13,706 nt of DNA. It comes from CAMBDR01 sp046597185 (GTDB lineage: Bacteria; Pseudomonadota; Gammaproteobacteria; Burkholderiales; Burkholderiaceae_D). The DNA lies in the NCBI GenBank assembly GCA_046597185.1, contig JBKJLF010000900.1, positions 1 to 13,706 of the forward strand, given 5' to 3'. A model generated the notes under the pieces. The model saw only the letters and a program-made list of their open reading frames with translations. It was not told where the DNA came from and ran no database searches. Made by a program: the position numbers and the translations under genes. This document shows, in pieces, positions 7,340 to 13,706 of this stretch (position 1 is the stretch's first letter; each line of letters begins with the position of its first letter).

Positions 7340-10300
7340 TGGGACGTTAGCCAGGAATCGCTGCAAAATATTGCTCACGACCCGCACATAGAAGCGCATC
7401 CTGGCAGCCAAACTGAAACCAGTTTGATTGCAATCTGTAAAACCCTGCTGGACTCGGACAAGATTACGGCAAAAGATAATTTTTTTGCGCTGGGTGGCCA
7501 TTCTTTGCTGGCGGCGCAACTGGTGCAATTGATCAAGGATAATTTTTCGGTACAGATTTCACTTGCCGCGCTGTTTCAGCACCCGGTGTTGGCCGATTTG
7601 GCCGTCATTATCGAAAATAGCGCGCCCGCCACGGCGGTGGATCAAATCCATTGGAGCGCGCTGACAGCAGACAAGGCGCAACGCCACCAGGCCTTTCCCT
7701 TGAGCGATATTCAACAAGCGTATTGGATCGGCAGGGGCAGTGGCTTTGCGCTGGGCGGTGTTGCAGCCCACGCTTACCAGGAATTTCGCCTGCCCAATTT
7801 CGATGTCGCTCGTTTCAGTGAAGCGCTCAATCGTTTGATCGAACGCCATGACATGTTGCGAGCCATCATCAATGCCGACGGAACCCAGCAAATTCTACCC
7901 CATGTGCAGCCTTATCAGCTGCGCCAGACCGACTTGCGCGGCTTGTCAGCGCAGCAGATTGATGCCCAATTATCGGGCATAAGAAATCGCATGTCGCATC
8001 AGCTATTCGATTCGAGTCAATGGCCGCTGTTTGAATTTGCCGTCACACAGATCGACCAAACCACCAGTCATCTTCACGCCAGTATTGATTTATTGATATG
8101 TGATGTATGGAGTGGTTCGATTCTTGCCCGCGAATTGTCTCAACTGTATCGGAACCCAACGCTGGTTCTGGAGCCCTTGTCGATATCCTTCCGTGATTAT
8201 GTTTTGGCCGAGCAGGCCGGAAGGCGTGGTACAGCCTATCAAAACTCGCTGTCGTACTGGCGTAATCGCCTGGCCACGCTGCCAGCGGCACCCGCGCTGC
8301 CATTGGCAAAAAACCCGGAGATGATACAAGCACCGCGCTTTAATCGGCGTAGCAACACCTTGTCGATTGAGCAATGGGAGCAGTTGAAACTCGGTGCCAG
8401 ACAAAACGGTATGACGCCTTCTGCCTTCTTGCTCAGTGTTTTTGCCGAGATTCTGGCATTTTGGAGTAAGACGCCGGACTTCATTATCAATCTGACGCTG
8501 TTTAACCGTCCGCCGCTGCATGCGGAGATCAATCAACTGGTTGGTGATTTTACTTCGCTGATCTTGTTGGAGGTGCATGCTGACCCGAGCCAACCTTTTG
8601 TGCACCGGGCACGCAGTTTGAAGGAACAGCTTTGGCGCGATCTTGATCATGCCGGGGTCAGTGCGATCCAGGTTTTACGCGAGTTGGCGCATGCCAGCGG
8701 CACCCGGCAAGTGGGCATGCCAGTGGTATTTACCAGTACCCTGACTCATGATAAACCGACCGCAACGGCGGCCGAGGGCGAGGCCAATGTTTTCAATGAT
8801 GTTGTCCAGAGTATCTCTCAAACACCACAGGTTTGGCTTGATCACCAGATCTACGAACAAGATGGCAGTCTGGTGTTTCACTGGGATGCGATTGAAGAAA
8901 TTTTCCCGAAAGGCTTGCTCGATGCCATGTTTGGGGCCTATTGCGATCTGTTGCAGCGCTTTGCCGCCAATCCCGAGCTTTGGTTGCAAACCAGCTTCGA
9001 TTTACTCCCGGCCGATCAACGCGCAGTGCAGCAAGCGGCCAATGCAACAGACACGCCTTACCCGGATGCGTTATTGCACGAATTGTTTGACAGGCAAGCA
9101 TGCCTGACCCCGGAGAAGATTGCCGTCATCGGCGCGGGATGCCGACTAAGTTATGGTGAACTGCAAACCATGGCGCGCCAGTTGGGCGCGCAGCTACAGG
9201 CCCTGGGTGCGCAGCCGAATCAACTGATCGCCATCGTGATGGAAAAAGGTTGGGAGCAAGTGGTCGCGAGTATGGGGATTTTGTATTCGGGTGCGGCGTA
9301 TTTGCCGATGGACCCATGCTTGCCGGTGCAGCGTCAATGCCACATTCTGCAAAACGCCAGCGTTAACATCGTTGTGACCCAGTCACATTTGGACAACGCA
9401 GCCGATTGGCCCGACCATGTGCAACGTGTGGTACTGAGCCGGGAAATGTTGCGCCAACAATCATCTGCGCTGCAGCCGTTTGCGCGCTCATCGGCCAATC
9501 TTGCCTATGTCATTTACACCTCTGGTTCCACCGGCGTGCCCAAAGGGGTGGTGATCGATCATCGGGGTGCGGTTAATACGGTTCTGGATATTAATCATCG
9601 CTTCAAATTGTGTGCCAGCGACCGCGTGCTGGCCATTTCTTCACTCAGTTTCGACCTTTCGGTCTTCGATATATTCGGCACCCTGGCAGTCGGGGCCGCC
9701 ATCGTTATGCCACAGGCACAGTCGGCGCTCGATCCGGCTCACTGGTTCAGCTTAATGAACCGTGAACAGGTCAGCGTCTGGAATTCGGTGCCTGCGCTGC
9801 TCAATTTGTTGGTTGAACATGCCAGCGAAAATGCTTGCGTGCTTAATGATGCATTGCGGCTGGTGATGTTGTCGGGCGACTGGATTCCACTCTCGCTGCC
9901 CGGGCGTTTGCATGCCATCGCACCCCGAGCCGGGATCATCAGTTTGGGCGGGGCGACTGAAGCCTCGATTTGGTCGATCTGGTTCCCGCTTGACAAGGTT
10001 TTGCCGGAATGGCTGAGCATTCCCTATGGCAAGGCGCTGGCCAATCAACAGTTTTATGTTTTGGATCAAGCCTTTCGGGCACGCCCGACCTGGGTTCCGG
10101 GGCAACTGTATATTGGCGGTATCGGCTTGGCCAAAGGTTACTGGGGGGATGAGGAAAAAACCAACGCCAGCTTCATTACCCATCCGCATACGGGCGAGCG
10201 CTTGTACCGCACCGGCGATCTTGGTTGCATGCGGCCCGATGGAAATATCGAGTTTCTCGGACGGGAAGACTTGCAGGTCAAAGTGCAGGGCTACCGGATT

Positions 10301-13300
10301 GAACTGGGCGAGATCGAGGCCGCGCTGGTAGCCTTGCCAGTAGTGCGCGAAGCGGTTGTGCTGGCGCGTGACGACGGCGCAAGCTCGGGGGGCGGCGGCA
10401 GTTCGGGCCACAAGCGTCTGGTGGCCTATGTGGTTGCCGACAGCTCGCTTGAAACGGGGCAATTGCGCACGGCGCTGGCGCAGTCGCTGCCGGACTACAT
10501 GGTGCCTTCGCACTTCATGGTGCTGGACCACTTGCCGCTGACGCCCAATGGTAAGATCGACCGCAAGGCATTGCCGATGCCAGACTTGGCGCACAGCGAC
10601 GACGGTTACGCACCCCCGCGCACGCCCACTGAAGAGGTGCTGGCCGAGATTTGGGCCGATGTGCTGGGGCTGGAGCGGGTAGGGGTGCACGACGACTTCT
10701 TTGCCCTGGGAGGGCATTCCCTGCTGGCGACCCAACTGGCCAGCCGGGTGCGGGCGGTGTTTCACAATGAATTGCCGCTGCGCGCGCTGTTTGAAGCACA
10801 CACCGTGGAGGCATTGGCGCACCGGATTGACCTCGATCTGCGCCACCAGAGCGGCTTGGCCGAGCCACCGATTGTCAAAGTCGCACGTGGTGGGCCGTTA
10901 CCACTGTCATTTGCCCAGCAGCGCCTGTGGTTCCTTGACCAACTCGATCCCGGCAGTGCGTTTTACAATATGGCGGCGGCGTTGCGGCTGAGCGGGACGC
11001 TTGATGTGCAGGCTTTGCGCCAGGCATTTAACGCGATTGTGCGCCGTCATGAGGCCTTGCGAACCCATTTTGTCATGGTTGGCGGCGTGCCACAGCAAGT
11101 GATTGCGCCGACGCTGGAAGTTGCCATGCCTGTGACCGATCTTACGCACCTGGCGCATGCCGGGCGCGAGGCGCGCGCCCACGCGCTGGCGCAGGAAGAA
11201 GCCCAAACGCCATTTGTGCTGGCGACAGGCCCTTTGGTGCGCACCGGGCTCATTCGCATGCAGGATCAGGAGCACATCTTGCTTGTCACCTTGCACCATA
11301 TCGTCTCCGACGGCTGGTCGTTGGGCGTGCTGGTACAGGAAATGGCCGCACTGTATGCTGCGTATGCGAAAAATCAAGCGCCTGCGCTGCCGGATTTACC
11401 CATTCAGTATGCCGATTTCGCACAATGGCAGCGGCAATGGCTCAGCGGCGAGGTGCTGGACGCCCAGACCGCCTATTGGAAGGCGCAACTGGCTGGCAGC
11501 CCGGTTTTATTGGCCTTGCCCACTGATCGGCCACGGCCAGCGGTGCAAAGCCATCGCGGTGCGGTGCATGCGTTTGTGATCGATGCAAACGTCACCACAA
11601 AACTGCATGTGGTGGGCAGGCATGAGCAGGCGACCTTGTTCATGACCTTGATGGCGGCTTTCAATGTGCTGCTGTCGCGTTATTGCGCGCAGAGCGACAT
11701 CTGCGTCGGCTCGCCGATTGCCAACCGCAACCACGCCGAGATTGAACCCTTGATCGGCTTTTTCGTCAACACCATGGTGCTGCGTACCCAAGTGGATGGC
11801 AATGCCAGCTTCAGCCAATTGTTGCGCCAGGTGCGTGGCAACACCTTGGACGCCTACAGCCATCAGGATGTGCCCTTCGAGCAATTGGTTGAGGTGCTCA
11901 AGCCCGAGCGCCACCCCAGCCATTCCCCGCTATTCCAGGTCATGCTGATCCTGCAGAATGCGCCGATGGATCGCTTGAGCTTGCCGAACCTGACGCTGGA
12001 ACCGTTTGCTGTCACTGCTGCGACCGCAAAGTTCGATTTGACGCTGACCATTAGTGAGGAAAATGGCCAATTATTTGCCGCCTTCGAATACAACACCGAT
12101 TTGTTCGATGCGCAGACGCTCGAACGCATGGCAGGGCATTTCACACGCCTGCTGGACGCCATTGTGGCCGCCCCCGAGGCGTGCATTGGCGATTTGCCGA
12201 TGTTAAGCGCAGCCGAACAAAATCAGGTGCTGACCGAATGGAACGACACTCAAACCAGTTGGCCGAACACGCAATCACTGCATCAACTGTTTGAGGCGCA
12301 GGTCAAGCATACGCCCGACAATGTGGCGCTGCTGTTCGAGGGGGCCAGGCTGAGCTATGCCGAACTCAATGCCAAGGCCAACCAGGTGGGGCACTACCTG
12401 CGCGGTATCGGGGTAGGGCCGGATGTGCTGGTTGGCATTTGCGTTGAACGCAGCCTGGAAATGGTGATCGGCTTGCTGGGCATCCTGAAGGCGGGCGGGG
12501 CCTACCTGCCCTTGGACCCGGCCTATCCGCAAGATCGGCTGGCCTACATGTTGAGCGATGCCCGACCTGCTGCATTGCTGACGCAGCAGCGCTTGCTCGG
12601 AACCATGCAAAGTGATGACATCCCGACGCTGTGCCTGGATGCGCCGGCGGCGTCGTTTGACGGTTGCAGTAGCGCCAATCCTGTTAATACCAGCTTGCCG
12701 GGTAATCTGGCCTATGTGATCTATACATCGGGTTCGACCGGAAAACCAAAGGGGGTTGGGGTAGGGCAATTGAGTCTGGTCAATTTTCTGCATACCATGC
12801 AGCAGGTGTCGGGTATTGCTAAAAATGAGATTTTGTTAAATGTTACATCACTATCATTTGACATTGCTGCGCTGGAGTTATTTCTGCCCATGATTATTGG
12901 CGCAACCAGTGTGTTGGCAACAAAGGAAACCGCTGGCGACCCGGCGCAATTAACGGCGCTGATTGAACATTGCAAGGTTTCAATGATGCAAGCAACGCCA
13001 TCAACCTGGCGCATGCTGGTCAATCATGGCTGGCCTAATACCCAATACCCACTGAAGGTCTTATGTGGCGGGGAAGCATTGGGGGCCGATCTGGCAGACA
13101 GGCTACTGCATCATGTGCCCAATATTTTGAATCTGTATGGCCCGACTGAAACGACGATATGGTCGATGGCCAGTCGTATCAGCGAAAATGAGGTCATTTC
13201 AATTGGCAAACCCATTGCCAACACCCAAATCTACCTGCTCGATGTCAATTTGAACCCGGTGCCGATCGGTGTTGCCGGGGAACTATACATCGCTGGTGAC

Positions 13301-13706
13301 GGTCTGGCGCGTGGCTACCTGAACCAACCCGGCCTGACTGCCGAGCGATTCATTGCCAGTCCGTTTGGCACGGTTGCTGGCGCGCGGATGTACCGCTCCG
13401 GCGATCTGGGGCGCTATCTGGCCAACGGCAATATCGACTATCTGGGCCGGATTGATGACCAGGTCAAGGTCCGCGGTTTCCGCATCGAGCTGGGTGAGAT
13501 TGAAGCCGCCTTGGAAGCCTTGCCGCAGGTACGGCAAGCCGTCGTGATGGCGCGCGATGATATTTTGGGCGGCGCTGTCGCTACGTCGGGCGACAAACGG
13601 CTGGTGGCTTATTTCATTGAGCAGCAAAGCAGCACGGTGGCACAATTGCGCACGGCATTGGCGCGTTCGATGCCGGACTACATGATCCCCAGCCATTTCA
13701 TTGTAT
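5615..13706 (+). CDS. Multimodular non-ribosomal peptide synthetase, 3' end beyond window (FAAL-ACP-Cy-A-PCP-C-A...)
   Basis: One uninterrupted frame of 2697 codons, still open at the window end. Order of domains by residue: fatty-acyl-AMP ligase 1-575, carrier 594-669 (Ser630), heterocyclization 692-1126, adenylation 1127-1653 (Cys code), carrier 1665-1741 (Ser1702), condensation 1760-2197 (HHIVSDG at 1894-1900), adenylation 2198 onward (Gly-like code). All key motifs visible are intact. The predicted product starts with an acyl chain on the first carrier, joined to Cys and cyclised to a 2-alkyl-thiazoline, then extended with a glycine-like residue, with more to follow. No epimerisation, oxidase, methyltransferase or release domain is in view. 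It is translationally coupled to the WD40 gene and cotranscribed with the GTP cyclohydrolase II. Base composition shifts inside the gene indicate a mosaic origin. Large cytoplasmic enzyme; needs a 4'-phosphopantetheinyl transferase from elsewhere. Confidence 0.95.
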   Translation, partial: MTSTLLQLLEWRASPESGTAHSTAFTFLEDGEQVSGSLTFLELERHARNIAAHLQTVTQPGERVLLVYPPGLDYITAFFGCAYAGVIAVPALPPANVKTLPRLQLIAKDAQPQVALTLSNIKQRIGQLQADPCQVFGALTWLASDTLADNASNWLRPQVQPTDISFLQYTSGSTGDPKGVMVSHANILANGKLIYDAFNLTQSDVCVSWLPPHHDMGLIGTILSAVYAGVHSVQFPPAAFLMRPYRWLKLLSDYRARITAAPNFGYDLCVNKVSEQQMQGLNLSALEFALNGAEMVRPETLRRFADAFTSCGLRPEAITPVYGLAEATLLVSVNNLKRLAQVAGSLRVSKTALGKHLVESSNRENDVTELMSAGLAISGGHQAIIVDHATRNRQAEDIVGEVWVHGPSVACGYWQQPEASRTSFGTQVADQTESDATYLRTGDLGFIHDQQLYITGRIKEMMIFNGRNIYPQDVEATIEKLDPAFRANGCAVFSLEEQSTSQLVIVQEVESRKTPDFETLAFKVRAELVEQHELFEVAAIVLVKAGHIPRTSSGKIQRLRCKQRFKDGEFQAIWQWDVSQESLQNIAHDPHIEAHPGSQTETSLIAICKTLLDSDKITAKDNFFALGGHSLLAAQLVQLIKDNFSVQISLAALFQHPVLADLAVIIENSAPATAVDQIHWSALTADKAQRHQAFPLSDIQQAYWIGRGSGFALGGVAAHAYQEFRLPNFDVARFSEALNRLIERHDMLRAIINADGTQQILPHVQPYQLRQTDLRGLSAQQIDAQLSGIRNRMSHQLFDSSQWPLFEFAVTQIDQTTSHLHASIDLLICDVWSGSILARELSQLYRNPTLVLEPLSISFRDYVLAEQAGRRGTAYQNSLSYWRNRLATLPAAPALPLAKNPEMIQAPRFNRRSNTLSIEQWEQLKLGARQNGMTPSAFLLSVFAEILAFWSKTPDFIINLTLFNRPPLHAEINQLVGDFTSLILLEVHADPSQPFVHRARSLKEQLWRDLDHAGVSAIQVLRELAHASGTRQVGMPVVFTSTLTHDKPTATAAEGEANVFNDVVQSISQTPQVWLDHQIYEQDGSLVFHWDAIEEIFPKGLLDAMFGAYCDLLQRFAANPELWLQTSFDLLPADQRAVQQAANATDTPYPDALLHELFDRQACLTPEKIAVIGAGCRLSYGELQTMARQLGAQLQALGAQPNQLIAIVMEKGWEQVVASMGILYSGAAYLPMDPCLPVQRQCHILQNASVNIVVTQSHLDNAADWPDHVQRVVLSREMLRQQSSALQPFARSSANLAYVIYTSGSTGVPKGVVIDHRGAVNTVLDINHRFKLCASDRVLAISSLSFDLSVFDIFGTLAVGAAIVMPQAQSALDPAHWFSLMNREQVSVWNSVPALLNLLVEHASENACVLNDALRLVMLSGDWIPLSLPGRLHAIAPRAGIISLGGATEASIWSIWFPLDKVLPEWLSIPYGKALANQQFYVLDQAFRARPTWVPGQLYIGGIGLAKGYWGDEEKTNASFITHPHTGERLYRTGDLGCMRPDGNIEFLGREDLQVKVQGYRIELGEIEAALVALPVVREAVVLARDDGASSGGGGSSGHKRLVAYVVADSSLETGQLRTALAQSLPDYMVPSHFMVLDHLPLTPNGKIDRKALPMPDLAHSDDGYAPPRTPTEEVLAEIWADVLGLERVGVHDDFFALGGHSLLATQLASRVRAVFHNELPLRALFEAHTVEALAHRIDLDLRHQSGLAEPPIVKVARGGPLPLSFAQQRLWFLDQLDPGSAFYNMAAALRLSGTLDVQALRQAFNAIVRRHEALRTHFVMVGGVPQQVIAPTLEVAMPVTDLTHLAHAGREARAHALAQEEAQTPFVLATGPLVRTGLIRMQDQEHILLVTLHHIVSDGWSLGVLVQEMAALYAAYAKNQAPALPDLPIQYADFAQWQRQWLSGEVLDAQTAYWKAQLAGSPVLLALPTDRPRPAVQSHRGAVHAFVIDANVTTKLHVVGRHEQATLFMTLMAAFNVLLSRYCAQSDICVGSPIANRNHAEIEPLIGFFVNTMVLRTQVDGNASFSQLLRQVRGNTLDAYSHQDVPFEQLVEVLKPERHPSHSPLFQVMLILQNAPMDRLSLPNLTLEPFAVTAATAKFDLTLTISEENGQLFAAFEYNTDLFDAQTLERMAGHFTRLLDAIVAAPEACIGDLPMLSAAEQNQVLTEWNDTQTSWPNTQSLHQLFEAQVKHTPDNVALLFEGARLSYAELNAKANQVGHYLRGIGVGPDVLVGICVERSLEMVIGLLGILKAGGAYLPLDPAYPQDRLAYMLSDARPAALLTQQRLLGTMQSDDIPTLCLDAPAASFDGCSSANPVNTSLPGNLAYVIYTSGSTGKPKGVGVGQLSLVNFLHTMQQVSGIAKNEILLNVTSLSFDIAALELFLPMIIGATSVLATKETAGDPAQLTALIEHCKVSMMQATPSTWRMLVNHGWPNTQYPLKVLCGGEALGADLADRLLHHVPNILNLYGPTETTIWSMASRISENEVISIGKPIANTQIYLLDVNLNPVPIGVAGELYIAGDGLARGYLNQPGLTAERFIASPFGTVAGARMYRSGDLGRYLANGNIDYLGRIDDQVKVRGFRIELGEIEAALEALPQVRQAVVMARDDILGGAVATSGDKRLVAYFIEQQSSTVAQLRTALARSMPDYMIPSHFIV
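7394..7621 (+). other. NRPS domain: first carrier protein (ACP/PCP)
   Basis: The motif DNFFALGGHSLLAAQL gives the phosphopantetheine attachment serine at residue 630. It follows the FAAL and precedes the heterocyclization domain, so it holds the acyl starter. Confidence 0.92.
7688..8992 (+). other. NRPS domain: heterocyclization (Cy) domain
   Basis: Condenses the starter with the next residue and cyclodehydrates it. The usual condensation motif HHxxxDG is replaced by the Cy signature DxxxxDxxS, here DLLICDVWS (Asp825, Asp830, Ser833). Further Cy motifs are in order: FPLSDIQQAYWIGR from Phe694, RHDML, LPAAPALPL, VGDFTSLILL, MPVVFTSTL and QTPQVWLDHQ. All seven expected motifs look intact, so an active thiazoline/oxazoline-forming domain is predicted. 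Confidence 0.93.
8993..10573 (+). other. NRPS domain: adenylation domain, predicted to load cysteine
   Basis: YTSGSTGVPKG begins at Tyr1301, the A4 motif FDLSVFDIFG has Asp1347, and the A10 lysine is Lys1647. Aligning by eye to GrsA positions gives the binding-pocket code D-L-F-N-M-S-L-I-W-K, close to the published cysteine code DLYNLSLIWK found in Cy-containing modules. The variant core GGATEAS in place of YGPTET fits the cysteine/Cy subgroup. A glycine/serine-rich stretch of 11 residues (1588-1598, bases 10376-10408) lies in the C-terminal subdomain. Composition rises sharply at about 10300, after this specificity core. Confidence 0.85.
10607..10837 (+). other. NRPS domain: second carrier protein (PCP)
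   Basis: DDFFALGGHSLLATQL places the phosphopantetheine serine at residue 1702. It carries the cysteine-derived heterocycle for the next condensation. Confidence 0.93.
10892..12205 (+). other. NRPS domain: condensation (C) domain
   Basis: Forms the amide bond between the thiazoline intermediate and the next amino acid. C1 is PLSFAQQRLWFLDQL from residue 1763, the catalytic motif is HHIVSDGWS at 1894-1902, and IGFFVNTMVLR and QDVPFEQLVE are the later core motifs. No epimerisation domain precedes it, and the motif wording suits an LCL type, so an L-configured donor is expected. Confidence 0.9.
12206..13706 (+). other. NRPS domain: adenylation domain, glycine-like code, cut by window end
   Basis: YTSGSTGKPKG begins at Tyr2370, SFDIAALELF carries Asp2416, LNLYGPTETTIW is the A5 region, and RSGDLGRY and KVRGFRIELGEIEAAL are A7/A8. 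The pocket code read by eye is D-I-L-Q-V-C-L-I-W, with the final lysine beyond the window. It agrees with the glycine code DILQLGLIW at seven of nine positions, so glycine or another small residue is likely. The specificity core is AT-richer than its flanks. The sequence stops inside the C-terminal subdomain (PDYMIPSHF). Confidence 0.82.

Noticed and set aside
8090..8650. 186-residue minus-strand frame
   Set aside because: Lies opposite the heterocyclization domain, which has every expected motif in the plus frame.
9752..10846. 364-residue open frame on the minus strand
   Set aside because: It is antisense to the adenylation-carrier region of the NRPS, whose own frame carries all the family motifs. 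The minus-strand protein has no recognisable domain and reflects high GC.

Overview
The window looks like accessory DNA from a Gram-negative proteobacterium, most likely a betaproteobacterium. That assignment rests on gene families, mixed but moderately high GC, and Shine-Dalgarno-led dense packing; it is inference, not a database match. It holds two gene blocks transcribed away from a shared intergenic region of about 620 bases. No tRNA, rRNA, CRISPR array or intact insertion sequence is visible.

Left block (minus strand, about 2668 to 1). A short 2-isopropylmalate/homocitrate-synthase-like enzyme is followed 24 bases later by an unusual one-chain aconitase-family dehydratase, with a LeuD-like swivel domain fused in front of a LeuC-like domain. 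Together they resemble the first two steps of 2-oxoacid chain elongation. The dehydratase frame is cut by a TAA at 50-52, but the same frame continues to the window edge in family-like sequence. It is therefore either a fresh nonsense mutation or a sequence error, and as read it lacks the iron-sulfur half of the enzyme.

Middle (2669-3288). This holds a 13-base tandem repeat in the leader of the synthase gene, two inverted repeats, and a tract of about 15% GC just upstream of the plus-strand operon. That tract is the likely promoter/silencer region.

Right block (plus strand, 3289 to past the end). Three tightly packed genes follow: a GTP cyclohydrolase II, a WD40 beta-propeller protein, and a very large non-ribosomal peptide synthetase (NRPS) whose start codon overlaps the WD40 stop (ATGA). 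The cyclohydrolase plus WD-repeat pair matches in kind and order the toxB-toxC pair of the toxoflavin (7-azapteridine) pathway. The NRPS reads: fatty-acyl-AMP ligase, carrier protein, heterocyclization domain, Cys-type adenylation domain, carrier protein, condensation domain, Gly-like adenylation domain, then the window ends. The reading frame stays open for 2697 codons.

Taken together, the right block suggests an undescribed hybrid pathway. GTP would be opened to a diaminopyrimidine by the RibA homologue, and a lipo-thiazoline peptide would be built by the NRPS. Whether the two products are joined cannot be told here, because the cluster runs off the window. GC changes abruptly inside the NRPS (about 50-57% in the first modules, about 63-70% from about 10300, and a dip to about 48% in the last adenylation core). 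This points to module and subdomain recombination.
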